Origin: Sphingomonas aracearum
GTDB taxonomy: Bacteria; Pseudomonadota; Alphaproteobacteria; Sphingomonadales; Sphingomonadaceae
DNA: 64,000 nt
NCBI RefSeq assembly: GCF_003345355.1
Contig: NZ_QQNB01000001.1
Coordinates: 868,001 to 932,000 of the forward strand
Direction of reading: 5' to 3'
The position numbers were made by a program, and so were the translations under genes. This document shows positions 26,079 through 37,500 of this stretch, in pieces. Below the pieces are notes generated by a model. The model saw only the letters and a list, made by a program, of their open reading frames with translations, was not told the origin of the DNA and did not search any database. Within the stretch, counting starts at the first letter, position 1; each line of letters begins with the position of its first letter.

Positions 26079-27104
26079 ATGAGCATCGCCCTCCCGTTGA
26101 CCGACATGACCCTTGCGCTGGCGCTGAGCGGCGGCAACGCGCTGGGCGCCTATCAGGCCGGCGCCTACCAGGCGCTGCACGAGGCCGGGCTGGAGCCGGC
26201 CTTTCTCTCCGGCGCCTCGGTGGGGGCGATCAACGGCGCGCTGATCGCGGGCAATGCGCGGGAGGAGCGGCTCGCGCGGCTGCGCGCCTTCTGGCAGCCG
26301 GCGACTGCCGACGCCGCCGCGGACGGCCCGCTGGACAGCTGGCGGCGCAGTGCCGCCGTGGCCTGGTCGATCGCGGCCGGCCGTCCGCAGCTGTTCCACC
26401 CGCGTGGACTGCTCGGAACGCCCGACCTGCCCAGCCTGTTCGACAGCCGCCCGTTGCGCGACACGCTCCTGCACCTGGCCGATTTCGATCGGCTGAACGC
26501 CGGGCCGATGCGCTATGTCGCAAGCGCGGTGGATCTGGAGACGGGCGACGACGTGCTGCTGGACAGCGCCGAGACACGGATCACGCCCGATCACGTCCGC
26601 GCGAGCGGCGCCCTGCTGCCCGCGTTCCAGCCGGTGGAGATCGAGGGCCGGCTGCTCGGCGACGCGGGCCTTTCGGCCAACCTGCCGATCGACGCGGTGC
26701 TGACGCGCGGGACCGGCGAGCGCCCGCTGCTGCTGGTGGCGATCGACCTCCTTCCGCTCTCGGCGCCGCGGCCGGCCACGCTGGGCAATGTGGTGGAGCG
26801 CATGCAGGATCTCAGCTTCGCCACGCAGGGGCGGCGCGCCCTGGAAGCATGGCAGACGATCTTCGACCTCAAGGAGCGGGCGGGCGATCCGCTGCCGTCC
26901 GTGACGCTGCTGCACGTCCTTTATACCGATCAGCGGCGCGAGGTTGCGGGCAAGTCGATGGACTTTTCCCCGGCGAGCGTCCGGGAGCGCTGGCAGACCG
27001 GCGCGCGCGACATGCGCGAAGGGCTGGCGCGGATCGCGTCCGGCGCGGTGCCGCTCGGCGCGCCGGGCCTGGCGGTGCACCGGGTGGAACTCGTCGGCAA
27101 ATGA
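26079..27104 (+). CDS. Patatin-like phospholipase
   Basis: A 341-aa patatin-fold lipase: oxyanion-hole glycine-rich segment LSGGNALGAYQAG, nucleophile Ser47 in GASVG (45-49), and the catalytic Asp in LLGDAGLSANLP. It probably cleaves acyl esters of phospholipids at the membrane. The ATG at 26079 follows a GGGGG purine run. An upstream ATG at 25998 is in frame, but its extra 27 residues are Arg/Ser-rich and not family-like. phoH starts 61 nt downstream. Confidence 0.85.
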   Translation: MSIALPLTDMTLALALSGGNALGAYQAGAYQALHEAGLEPAFLSGASVGAINGALIAGNAREERLARLRAFWQPATADAAADGPLDSWRRSAAVAWSIAAGRPQLFHPRGLLGTPDLPSLFDSRPLRDTLLHLADFDRLNAGPMRYVASAVDLETGDDVLLDSAETRITPDHVRASGALLPAFQPVEIEGRLLGDAGLSANLPIDAVLTRGTGERPLLLVAIDLLPLSAPRPATLGNVVERMQDLSFATQGRRALEAWQTIFDLKERAGDPLPSVTLLHVLYTDQRREVAGKSMDFSPASVRERWQTGARDMREGLARIASGAVPLGAPGLAVHRVELVGK

Positions 27105-27165
27105 GTCTTGCTCCTGTCGCTTGCAAGCGCCACCTTTGCGTCGTGAACCCCGACGAAAGGACCGC

Positions 27166-28164
27166 ATGAGCCGCAAGCCCGTTCCCGCCCAGACCGGTGA
27201 CCGCAGCCGGGTGGAGCTGGTGTTCGACAAGCCGCAGCTGCTCGCCCAGCTGTTCGGCCAGTACGACCGGAACCTGATCGCGCTGGAAAGCCGGTTGGGC
27301 GTCTACATCACCGCGCGCGGCAACCGCATCGGCCTGGAAGGATCGGCCGAGCAGGTCGCCATGGCGCGCGACGTGCTGAACGATCTCTACGGACGGATCG
27401 CGCGCGGCGAGGACGTGGACACCGGGCTGGTGGACGCTTCCATCGCCATGGCGGCGGAGCCGACGCTGGACGGCATCGTGCGCGCCGACGCCGGCGACCG
27501 CGCGCCCTCCGTGATGATTCGCACGCGCAAGAAGACGATCGTGCCGCGCACGCCTGCGCAGGCTCACTATATGCGCGAGTTGACCAGCCACGACATGATC
27601 TTCGCGCTGGGGCCGGCGGGCACCGGCAAGACCTATATCGCGGTGGCGCAGGCGGTGGCCCAGCTCATCACCGGATCGGTGCAGCGGCTGATCCTGTCGC
27701 GTCCGGCGGTGGAGGCGGGCGAAAAGCTCGGCTTCCTGCCCGGCGACATGAAGGAAAAGGTCGATCCCTATCTGCGCCCGCTCTACGACGCGCTGAACGA
27801 CTGCCTGCCCGCCGAGCAGGTGGAGCGGCGCATCGCCAGCGGCGAGATCGAGATCGCGCCCATCGCCTTCATGCGCGGACGCACGCTGGCCGACGCCTTC
27901 ATCATCCTGGACGAGGCGCAGAACACCACCCCGGCGCAGATGAAGATGTTTCTCACCCGCTTCGGCGAGAACAGCCGCATGGTGATCTGCGGCGACCCGA
28001 ATCAGACCGATCTTCCCGGCGGCGTCAGTGGGTCCGGGCTCAACGACGCCGTCAGTCGGCTGGAGGGCGTGGAAGGCATCTCGGTCAGCCGCTTCGGCCG
28101 CGGCGACGTGGTCCGCCACCCGATCGTCGGCCGCATCGTCGAGGCATATGAGGGCGCTGGTTGA
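27166..28164 (+). CDS. phoH: PhoH-like ATPase (YbeZ-type)
   Basis: A 332-aa PhoH/YbeZ protein with a KH-like N-terminal part and Walker A GPAGTGKT (149-156), RPAVEAGEKLGFLPGD and the Walker B segment FIILDEAQNTTP. In bacteria it normally pairs with the YbeY ribonuclease for rRNA maturation and RNA quality control. A GAAAGGA ribosome binding site precedes the ATG. Its TGA overlaps the ATG of a VapB-like antitoxin (TGATG) instead of being followed by ybeY. Confidence 0.93.
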   Translation: MSRKPVPAQTGDRSRVELVFDKPQLLAQLFGQYDRNLIALESRLGVYITARGNRIGLEGSAEQVAMARDVLNDLYGRIARGEDVDTGLVDASIAMAAEPTLDGIVRADAGDRAPSVMIRTRKKTIVPRTPAQAHYMRELTSHDMIFALGPAGTGKTYIAVAQAVAQLITGSVQRLILSRPAVEAGEKLGFLPGDMKEKVDPYLRPLYDALNDCLPAEQVERRIASGEIEIAPIAFMRGRTLADAFIILDEAQNTTPAQMKMFLTRFGENSRMVICGDPNQTDLPGGVSGSGLNDAVSRLEGVEGISVSRFGRGDVVRHPIVGRIVEAYEGAG

Positions 28165-28436
28165 TGGCCGAGTCCGATCCGTCCAGGCCGTTGCAGGTTG
28201 ATGCCGAGACGAGCGGCATCGTTGCCCGCCTCGCGCGGCGGCTCGGCGTCACCGAAGTGGAGGCTGTGCGCTTCGGCCTTCGGGAGTTCGAGGAGGGGCT
28301 GAACCGCACCAAACGCAATCCGGCCGCGCCCGAGTGGCTTGTCCGCTACTGGCGAGACCACCCCCTGCCCCCCTCCACCGGGCTCGTGGCAGACAAGGCA
28401 TTCTACGACTCGCTGAACGATGAAGACGACGAATGA
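28164..28436 (+). CDS. vapB: VapB-like antitoxin
   Basis: A 90-aa protein with a helix-rich N-terminal part (VARLARRLGVTEVEAVRFGLREFEE, written here as the span about residues 20-44) like Rv0623-type VapB antitoxins, and an acidic C-terminus (NDEDDE) expected to wrap the toxin. It is coupled both to phoH (TGATG) and to the PIN toxin (ATGA overlap at 28433-28436). It would neutralise VapC and normally represses its own operon, though here it has no evident promoter of its own. Confidence 0.75.
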   Translation: MAESDPSRPLQVDAETSGIVARLARRLGVTEVEAVRFGLREFEEGLNRTKRNPAAPEWLVRYWRDHPLPPSTGLVADKAFYDSLNDEDDE

Positions 28437-28843
28437 AGCTGTTTGTGGATGCGTCGGCGATCGTCGCGATCATCGCGGGGGAAGAAGGCGCGGACGAGTT
28501 GGCGTTGCGGCTGGATCGCTATGGCGAGCGGCTTACGTCGCCTGTTGCGCGTTGGGAGGCCATCGTCGGCTTGCACCGTTCGCACCATTACGACTGGCGC
28601 TATGCCGAGGAAAGCGTGGATGCGCTGCTTCACCTCCAGGCGGTGCGCATGACCGCCATCGGCGAGCGCGAGGGCCAGCTGGCGCTGAATGCGTTTGGTA
28701 ATTACGGCAAGGGCAAGCACCCGGCCCGGTTGAACATGGGCGACTGCTTCGCCTACGGCTGCGCCAGTGCACAGAATGCCGACCTCCTGTTCAAGGGGGA
28801 CGATTTCAGCAAAACCGATTTGGGAACAGTCAATCGTGCTTGA
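28433..28843 (+). CDS. vapC: VapC-like PIN-domain toxin
   Basis: A 136-aa PIN-domain ribonuclease. The acidic metal-site residues are in place: Asp6 (FVDASAIVAI), Glu42 (RWEAIVG), Asp104 (MGDCFAYG) and Asp123/124 (KGDDF). VapC toxins cleave tRNA or rRNA when freed from VapB. The reading frame is intact. Its 3' end overlaps the GTG start of ybeY by 8 nt, so the cassette is joined to core genes on both sides. Confidence 0.85.
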   Translation: MKLFVDASAIVAIIAGEEGADELALRLDRYGERLTSPVARWEAIVGLHRSHHYDWRYAEESVDALLHLQAVRMTAIGEREGQLALNAFGNYGKGKHPARLNMGDCFAYGCASAQNADLLFKGDDFSKTDLGTVNRA

Positions 28844-29345
28844 GATCGAACTCTCCCGGGAGGAACCGTGGCCCGAGGCCGACTGGGCGGCGCTTGCCGC
28901 GCGCGCGGCGCGTTCGGCGATGGAGCGGACGGCGCAGGGCGAGCTCCTCACCCTGCCCGCCGCGGTTGAGATTTCGGTGCGGCTCACCGATGACGGCGAA
29001 GTGCGCCAGCTCAACGGCCAGTATCGCGGCAAGGACAAGCCGACCAACGTGCTGTCCTTCCCGATGGTGCAGCCCGACCTGCTCGACACCGTCACCCAGA
29101 ATTCGGACGATGGCGAGGTACTGCTCGGCGACATCGTGCTCGCGCACGGCGTGTGCGAGGCGGAGGCGGCAGAGCGCGGGATCAGCGTGGAAGCGCACGC
29201 CACGCACCTGATTGTGCATGGCACGCTGCACCTTCTCGGCTATGACCATATCGACGATGCCGAGGCGGACGCGATGGAGGCGATCGAGATCGACGCGCTC
29301 GCTTCGCTAGGCCTTTCCAACCCTTATCTCATCCGCGAGGACTGA
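28836..29345 (+). CDS. ybeY: Endoribonuclease YbeY (rRNA maturation factor)
   Basis: A 169-aa metalloprotein with the zinc motif HGTLHLLGYDH at residues 128-138. It processes 16S rRNA 3' ends and takes part in ribosome quality control. I chose GTG at 28836: GGGA lies about 9 nt upstream and the family start pattern (LEIELSREEPWPEADW) follows at once. It overlaps vapC by 8 nt. corC begins 9 nt after its stop. Confidence 0.92.
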   Translation: MLEIELSREEPWPEADWAALAARAARSAMERTAQGELLTLPAAVEISVRLTDDGEVRQLNGQYRGKDKPTNVLSFPMVQPDLLDTVTQNSDDGEVLLGDIVLAHGVCEAEAAERGISVEAHATHLIVHGTLHLLGYDHIDDAEADAMEAIEIDALASLGLSNPYLIRED

Positions 29346-29353
29346 CGAACACC

Positions 29354-30262
<909 letters not shown>

Positions 30263-30334
30263 GCCGCTCATCCTCAGTTCATTTCGGAGGCGCAATAAAG
30301 CGCCCGCGCCGTTCCGCGCGCCGGGAGAATTCTC

Positions 30335-30931
30335 ATGCGTCGTGCCGCCGTTCTGGTCGCCTTTGTCGCCCTGCCCGCCCATGCACAGGATCGGCCGTTC
30401 ACCGGACCGGTCGTGGGAATCGAGGGCGGTTACCTGGAGCATCATTTCTCGCTGGAGTTCGAGCAAAGGGACGCGGCGGACACGCTGGTGGCGCGGCAAT
30501 CGCGCTATTACCGCAGCCACGGCGTGGGCGGTGGCGTGTTCGGCGGATACGACTGGGCGATTTCCGACCGCGGGCGGCTCGGCCTGGAACTGGGCGCCAC
30601 CGCCGGCGGGGACACCAACACGGCCGATCTCGGCAGCTTCGGCAGCCTCTCGCTGAAGCCTCGCTTCGGGGCGTCGGCGGCGGTGCGCGCCGGATATGTG
30701 CTGGCTCCGTCCGCCATGGTCTATGCGGCCGCCGGCTATGGCGGCAACGCCTATCGCGTCCGCGACACCGCGCGCCTCGGGAACAGCGCCGAGCTTGAAT
30801 GGGGAAGCAGCTTCCTGGTCGGCGCCGGTGCCGAGTTCCGTCTCGCCGACAGGATCGGCCTGCGCGTCGATGGGCGCCATGTCGACAACCAGACCTGGCG
30901 TGTGTTCGTCGGGGTGCCCATCCGCTTCTGA
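30335..30931 (+). CDS. Outer-membrane beta-barrel protein
   Basis: A 198-aa protein with a short signal peptide (cleavage after AHA, near residue 17) and alternating hydrophobic strands with many glycines and aromatics (VGIEGGYLEHHFSLEF, GGVFGGYDWAI, VYAAAGYGGNAYRV). It ends in a C-terminal Phe (VPIRF), the sorting signal of outer-membrane barrels. It resembles small 8-strand OmpA/opacity-like barrels. Function unknown. Confidence 0.75.
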   Translation: MRRAAVLVAFVALPAHAQDRPFTGPVVGIEGGYLEHHFSLEFEQRDAADTLVARQSRYYRSHGVGGGVFGGYDWAISDRGRLGLELGATAGGDTNTADLGSFGSLSLKPRFGASAAVRAGYVLAPSAMVYAAAGYGGNAYRVRDTARLGNSAELEWGSSFLVGAGAEFRLADRIGLRVDGRHVDNQTWRVFVGVPIRF

Positions 30932-30941
30932 CAGGCCGTGC

Positions 30942-30960
30942 TGATCGTCTCAGGCGATCA
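30942..30960. promoter_or_regulatory. Inverted repeat upstream of katG, possible LysR-type (OxyR) site
   Basis: TGATCG-TCTCAGG-CGATCA is a perfect 6-7-6 inverted repeat of T-N11-A type, centred about 65 nt upstream of the predicted katG start, where LysR-type regulators commonly bind. OxyR controlling katG is established in many bacteria; for this site it is inference. Confidence 0.35.
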
Positions 30961-30980
30961 ACAACGCGCATTTTTCGCGC

Positions 30981-33238
<2,258 letters not shown>

Positions 33239-33262
33239 GCGCCTCGCCTTCGGGCAAAAACG

Positions 33263-33298
33263 AAGCCGGCGGTGCAACCAGGCACCGCCGGCTTTTGC
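33263..33298. terminator. Bidirectional terminator between katG and the DUF3597 gene
   Basis: AAGCCGGCGGTGC (33263-33275) pairs perfectly with GCACCGCCGGCTT (33282-33294) around AACCAG. TTTTGCTT follows on the plus strand and GTTTTTG on the minus strand, so it serves both convergent genes. Confidence 0.85.
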
Positions 33299-33335
33299 TT
33301 GCCGCCGTCTCTGCCGAGGCACGGCCGGGCGAGGA

Positions 33336-33761
33336 TCAGCCGCGCAGGCTGTCCGGCACCATGCCGCCATTCTCCGCAAGCTTCGCCATCACCGCCCGGT
33401 GCAGCGCGATGTTCTGCTCCGCGCTGCCCGCCTCGGCGGCATGCACGCCCAGTTCGTCGGCCAGTTCCTTGCGCGCGGCCAGGCTGGAATCGAGGTCGAG
33501 CAGCTTCAACAGATCGACGATGGACGTCTGGTAATTGCCGCCGCCGTTCTTGAGCGACGCCATTTCGGACAGCACGGCGCCCACATCCACCTGCGGCTGC
33601 GCCGCGGCGGGGGCGGCCGCAGGAGCGGCGGGAGCCGATGGCGCCGGCGTCGGGGCGGCGGGTGCCGAGGGCGCCGGCGTGGGCGCGGCGGGCGCCCCCT
33701 GCGCCGGGGCGGCGCTCTTGTGGTGGAAGATCTTGCCCATGATGTTGCCGAAGATGCTCAT
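33336..33761 (-). CDS. DUF3597 domain protein
   Basis: A 141-aa protein: N-terminal MSIFGNIMGKIF, a low-complexity Ala/Pro linker at about residues 18-55 made of near-identical APAAPTPAPS units, and a C-terminal DUF3597 domain (DVGAVLSEMA...DLLKLLDLDSSLAARKELADELG...). Function unknown; DUF3597 resembles a small LysM-associated fold. AAGGAG precedes the ATG. The linker repeats are encoded by tandem DNA repeats and could vary in number. Confidence 0.8.
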   Translation of the reverse strand: MSIFGNIMGKIFHHKSAAPAQGAPAAPTPAPSAPAAPTPAPSAPAAPAAAPAAAQPQVDVGAVLSEMASLKNGGGNYQTSIVDLLKLLDLDSSLAARKELADELGVHAAEAGSAEQNIALHRAVMAKLAENGGMVPDSLRG

Positions 33762-33878
33762 TGCCTTGCTCCTTTGGGGTCGGCCGCTTGAACGTAACAG
33801 GCGGGCCAAGGGTCCGGCGGAACGTCGCGCGCGCCCGCTCGTTCTGGCGCAGGAACGATCCAAGGGGAGCGATGTACC

Positions 33879-34463
33879 ATGAAGAACTTGCTTATTCTGG
33901 CGACTGCCGCCTCGGCTCTGGCGCTCGGCGCCTGCGGCCGCTCCGAAGCGCCCAACACCACCGCGGCGAACACCAGCGCGGCAAATGAGATGGAAACCGG
34001 CAACGCCACTGCGATGGGCGCCGAAACGCCGGCCGTGACGCCGGGCCAGGCGTTTGCGAACTCGGCCGCGGCAAGCGATGCGTTCGAGATCGAATCCTCG
34101 AAGATGGCGCTCGCCTCGTCGAGCTCGGCCGCGGTGAAGTCCTTTGCGCAGAAGATGATCGACGCGCACACCGACTCCACGGCCAAGCTGAAGAGCACCA
34201 CGGCCAGCCTCTCGCCGGCGATCACGCCGGTGCCGGCGCTGAATGCCGAGCAGCAGAAGCTGATCGACGGCCTGAAGGGCAAGACCGGCGCCGATTTCGA
34301 CCGCGCCTATCTCGCCGCGCAGGCGACCGGCCATGCCGAGACGCTGGAGCTGCTGAAGGCCTATGCGGCCAGCGGCGACGTGCCCGCGCTCAAGACGTTC
34401 GCGTCGGGCCTGGTGCCGATCGTCACCGCGCACCTCAACATGGCCAAGGGCATCAAGGCCTGA
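33879..34463 (+). CDS. DUF4142 lipoprotein
   Basis: A 194-aa protein with a lipoprotein signal (ALALGAC, lipidated Cys19) and a helical DUF4142 domain (FANSAAASDAFEIESSKMAL...VKSFAQKMIDAHTDS, and a second helical pair). DUF4142 proteins are ferritin-like helical bundles of unknown function in the envelope. A small membrane-protein frame overlaps its stop. Confidence 0.85.
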   Translation: MKNLLILATAASALALGACGRSEAPNTTAANTSAANEMETGNATAMGAETPAVTPGQAFANSAAASDAFEIESSKMALASSSSAAVKSFAQKMIDAHTDSTAKLKSTTASLSPAITPVPALNAEQQKLIDGLKGKTGADFDRAYLAAQATGHAETLELLKAYAASGDVPALKTFASGLVPIVTAHLNMAKGIKA

Positions 34464-34690
34464 AGCCCTCCGCCGGCAAGAAGCGCAAGCAGGACCGCCA
34501 GGTCGCCGAACTGGCGATCGGGCGGGACTGGTTGCGCGCGCGGGTGGACGTGACGAGCGGCGGCGTGCTGGCGATCGGCGGCCTGGTTGCAGGCGTGCTG
34601 CTCTCCACCGCCGTCATCGTCGCCATCGCCGAGCAGGGTGCCGCCGCTCGCCGCGCGCGGCGGCCCGGTCCGCCGGCGGTAGCCGGGTAA
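34460..34690 (+). CDS. Possible small membrane protein (CTG start)
   Basis: A 76-codon frame open from CTG 34460 (CTGA overlap with the DUF4142 stop) to TAA. It has a basic, Lys/Arg-rich N-terminus (KPSAGKKRKQDRQ), one transmembrane segment (GGVLAIGGLVAGVLLSTAVIVA, about residues 34-55) and an Arg/Pro-rich tail. Third-position GC is very high, as in real genes here. There is no ATG; CTG, or TTG at 34529, are the only initiators. I do not recognise it. Confidence 0.4.
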   Translation: MKPSAGKKRKQDRQVAELAIGRDWLRARVDVTSGGVLAIGGLVAGVLLSTAVIVAIAEQGAAARRARRPGPPAVAG

Positions 34691-34742
34691 GCGCCGCACC
34701 GATGCCGATGGCATCGCCCGCCGGCCGCGCTATGTAGGGGCC

Positions 34743-36068
34743 ATGCTGAGAAAAATCCTGATCGCCCTCCTCGCCGTTCTCGTCATCGGCGGCGGCGTTG
34801 TTGCGTGGCTTGCCTGGCCCGACAAGGCGCAGCGGTCGGTCGCCGAGGTCACGGGCCAGCGCCCGCGGATCGACGCGCCGCGCGAGCAGACGCTGCCCAC
34901 GGTTGGCGTGGCCGACGTGGTCGGCTGGCAGAACGGCGCCCGGCCGGTGCCCGCCGCAGGGCTTCAGGTGGCGGCCTTCGCGACCGGGCTCGACCATCCG
35001 CGCTGGCTGTACCGGCTGCCCAACGGCGACGTGCTGGTGGCGGAAAGCAACTCTCCCGCGCGCGAGGGCGGCGGCATCACCGGCTGGGTGATGGGCAAGC
35101 TGCTGGGCAGGGCCGGTGCCGGCGTCGCTTCGGCCAACCGCATCACGCTGCTGCGCGATGCCGATGGCGACGGGGTGGCGGAGGTGAAGACGCCGTTCCT
35201 CACGGGCCTGAACTCGCCGTTCGGCATGTCGCTGGCCGGCGGCTATCTCTATGTCGGCAACACCGACGCGCTGGTGCGCGTGCCCTACAAGGACGGCGAC
35301 ACCCGCATCACCGCGCGGCCGGAACGGGTGGTCAAGCTGCCGGGCGGCGGCAATCACTGGGCGCGCAACGTGCTGGCCTCGCCCGATGGCAAGCTGGTCT
35401 ACGTGTCGGTCGGCTCCTCCTCCAACATCGCCGAGAACGGCATCGCGGCGGAGAAATATCGCGGGGACATCCTGGAGGTGCAGCCCGCCACCAAGACCGC
35501 GCGCATCTTTGCGGCGGGCCTGCGCAACCCGAACGGCATGGCGTTCGAGCCGCAGACCGGCCGGCTTTGGACGGTGGTGAACGAGCGCGACATGATCGGC
35601 TCGGACGGTCCGCCCGATTACCTGACCGCGGTGGAGTTCGGCGACCATTTCGGCTGGCCCTGGTATTATTGGGGCGGCTATCCGGACCGCCGCGTCGACC
35701 CGCCGAACCCGGCGCTGCAGGAATATTCCAAGCGCCCCGATTATGCGCTGGGCCCCCATGTCGCGGCGCTGGGCCTCAGCTTCGCGAACGACGCGAAGCT
35801 CGGGCAGCGATTCGCGCGCGGGGCGTTCATCGGCGAGCATGGCTCGTGGAACCGCGAGCCGCTGTCCGGCTACAAGGTGGTGTTCGTGCCCTTCGGCGAG
35901 AACGGCTTTCCGGCGGCGGGCGCCAAGCCCGTGGACGTGCTGACCGGCTTTCTCACCAAGGATGAAAAGGCGCAGGGACGCCCCGTCGGCGTCATCACCG
36001 ACAAGGCCGGCGCGCTGCTGGTCGCGGACGATGTCGGCAACGTGATCTGGCGCGTGCGGGCGGGCTGA
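34743..36068 (+). CDS. Sorbosone dehydrogenase family (PQQ-type beta-propeller) protein
   Basis: A 441-aa membrane-anchored beta-propeller: N-terminal anchor (ILIALLAVLVIGGGVVAWLAW), then propeller blades with LDHPRWLYRLPNGDVLVAE, ARNVLASPDGKLVYVSVGSSSN and AAGLRNPNGMAFEPQTGRLW. These match the L-sorbosone/glucose-sorbosone dehydrogenase family, which oxidise sugars with PQQ in the periplasm. The substrate and PQQ dependence are unproven; no pqq genes are in the window. Confidence 0.85.
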   Translation: MLRKILIALLAVLVIGGGVVAWLAWPDKAQRSVAEVTGQRPRIDAPREQTLPTVGVADVVGWQNGARPVPAAGLQVAAFATGLDHPRWLYRLPNGDVLVAESNSPAREGGGITGWVMGKLLGRAGAGVASANRITLLRDADGDGVAEVKTPFLTGLNSPFGMSLAGGYLYVGNTDALVRVPYKDGDTRITARPERVVKLPGGGNHWARNVLASPDGKLVYVSVGSSSNIAENGIAAEKYRGDILEVQPATKTARIFAAGLRNPNGMAFEPQTGRLWTVVNERDMIGSDGPPDYLTAVEFGDHFGWPWYYWGGYPDRRVDPPNPALQEYSKRPDYALGPHVAALGLSFANDAKLGQRFARGAFIGEHGSWNREPLSGYKVVFVPFGENGFPAAGAKPVDVLTGFLTKDEKAQGRPVGVITDKAGALLVADDVGNVIWRVRAG

Positions 36069-36102
36069 TCCGGCGCCTGCGCGAGCCTGATCCGGTCGCC
36101 GC

Positions 36103-36513
36103 ATGTTGACCAAGCTGTCCTCGCTGCAATCGGGCACGCTGGGCGAGCTGCTGGCCGTGGCCAGGCTGAACTCGCTCGGTCATGCGGCGTATATCAGCCC
36201 GGAGGGCGCGCCCGGCCATGACGTGATCGTCGTGGTTGCCGGCCGGTCCCTGTCGATCGAGGTGAAGACCCGCCAGTTCCTGAACCGCGCGTCGGAAATC
36301 ACCCGCTGGCCCGTCGACATGAAGACGAAGGGCGATGCGGATTTCTTCCTGTTCATCGAACTGGACCTGCGATCCCTGGCGCCGACTTTCTACCTGCTCA
36401 CGAACGCGCAGGCGCGGGAGACCTACAAGAACCATGTCGGCGGCGGCAGCTGCATTCCGCCGCAAGTGCGGCAGCGCGTCGCCCCCAACGACTTCTCGGC
36501 GCTGAACGCCTGA
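36103..36513 (+). CDS. PD-(D/E)XK-like nuclease-fold protein
   Basis: A 136-aa stand-alone protein. It has a glutamate in the first helix (GELLAVARL, Glu15), Asp40 at the start of a strand (GHDVIVVV), and E53-V-K55 in SIEVKT: the spacing of a PD-(D/E)XK nuclease core. The gene lies alone between the sorbosone dehydrogenase and the minus-strand PHA-region gene, without a methyltransferase partner. The fold assignment is by motif only; it could be a non-catalytic member or a Holliday-junction-resolvase-like enzyme. Confidence 0.6.
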   Translation: MLTKLSSLQSGTLGELLAVARLNSLGHAAYISPEGAPGHDVIVVVAGRSLSIEVKTRQFLNRASEITRWPVDMKTKGDADFFLFIELDLRSLAPTFYLLTNAQARETYKNHVGGGSCIPPQVRQRVAPNDFSALNA

Positions 36514-36643
36514 TATAGGCCGGCTCGGGACCGATGGCGACGACCGGCCGGTCCCTCCCCGCTTTGTCGAGCGCGTGCCGGAATGGCGACGCCGGCGCGC
36601 TATGTCGGGCCCTCCGCCGCCGCGCATCCATCCCCTGGCAGAA

Positions 36644-36946
36644 TCACTCCAGAAGTTTGGGCGCGTCCTTCTGCAACTTGGCGCGGATCCGCTCGGCGAA
36701 CATGCCGAGCAGCGGCGGCAGGTCGAGAACCGCGTGCACCTTGTCCTCGTGCACGTCGAGGCGCGTCGCCACCGTCTGCCCCATCGCCGCCACCGTGAAG
36801 AACAGGCTGTCTCCTTCCCAGCGATGGTCGGTCACGGTGCCGCCGGGGATGAACGACGCCATCCGCCCGCTCCCCGCCTCGATCCGCGCGCGCGCGGCGT
36901 CGCGGCCCAGCTTGTGGGGGATGTCCAGCGTGATCGGCTCGGCCAT
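36644..36946 (-). CDS. Polyhydroxyalkanoic acid system family protein
   Basis: A 100-aa protein of the PHA_gran_rgn family (often found near PHA granule genes). It starts at MAEPITLDIPHKLGRDAAR, followed by a beta-rich centre and C-terminal FAERIRAKLQKDAPKLLE. Function unknown. No phaC or phasin is in the window. The VOC gene ends 10 nt upstream on the same strand. Confidence 0.75.
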   Translation of the reverse strand: MAEPITLDIPHKLGRDAARARIEAGSGRMASFIPGGTVTDHRWEGDSLFFTVAAMGQTVATRLDVHEDKVHAVLDLPPLLGMFAERIRAKLQKDAPKLLE

Positions 36947-36956
36947 AAAGGTGTCC

Positions 36957-37373
36957 TTACTTCGCGAACAGGAAGGCGTCGTCGGCAAACGCCTTGAACT
37001 CCAGCGCGTTGCCGCTGGGATCGTGGAAGAACATGGTCGCCTGTTCGCCGACCTGCCCCGCGAACCGGACATGCGGCGCGATGCCGAAGGAGACGCCCGC
37101 CGCCTTCACGCGATCCGCCAGCGCGTGCCAGTCCGGCAGGGTCAGGACGACGCCGAAATGGGGCACCGGCACATGGTGGCCGTCCACCTCGTTCGCCACC
37201 GCCAGCGGCTTTGCGGCGGGATCGAGATGGGCGACGATCTGGTGGCCGAACAGGTCGAAGTCGATCCACTGGTCGGACGAGCGGCCCTCCGGGCAGCCGA
37301 GCACCCCGCCGTAAAAGGCGCGCGCGGCGGCAAGATCGTGGACGGGAAAGGCGAGGTGGAAGGGTCTGAGCAT
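36957..37373 (-). CDS. VOC (glyoxalase/bleomycin resistance-type) family protein
   Basis: A 138-aa vicinal-oxygen-chelate protein built from two beta-alpha-beta-beta-beta modules: [23 protein letters not shown] and [10 protein letters not shown]...[18 protein letters not shown]. His6, His72 and Glu126 or so are positioned as metal ligands. It could be a dioxygenase, lyase or resistance protein; the substrate is unknown. It forms a two-gene run with the PHA-region gene. Confidence 0.8.
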   Translation of the reverse strand: MLRPFHLAFPVHDLAAARAFYGGVLGCPEGRSSDQWIDFDLFGHQIVAHLDPAAKPLAVANEVDGHHVPVPHFGVVLTLPDWHALADRVKAAGVSFGIAPHVRFAGQVGEQATMFFHDPSGNALEFKAFADDAFLFAK

Positions 37374-37403
37374 GGGTGTGTCATAGACCCGCCACACCTG
37401 CGC

Positions 37404-37491
37404 GTCACCCTTGACTTGTTCCCGGGTCCACCGTGCCGCATAAGCCGCCCGGTGCGTGGCCCGGTGGATGCCGGAACGAGTCCGGCATGAC
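37404..37491. repeat. Inverted-repeat intergenic element upstream of lnt
   Basis: Two about 30-nt arms face each other: 37404-37433 (GTCACCCTTGACTTGTTCC...) and 37462-37491, whose complement reads GTCATGCCGGACTCGTTCC.... Both then continue TCCACCG. The right arm also forms its own GCCGGA-ACGAG-TCCGGC hairpin. This is the usual look of short interspersed repeats in sphingomonads. It ends 9 nt before the lnt start. Confidence 0.6.
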
Positions 37492-37500
37492 GGAGTGGCA

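Noticed and set aside
37456..37500. lnt start at 37456
   Set aside because: The extra 15 codons translate the interspersed repeat; ACGGAG and the family start support 37501.
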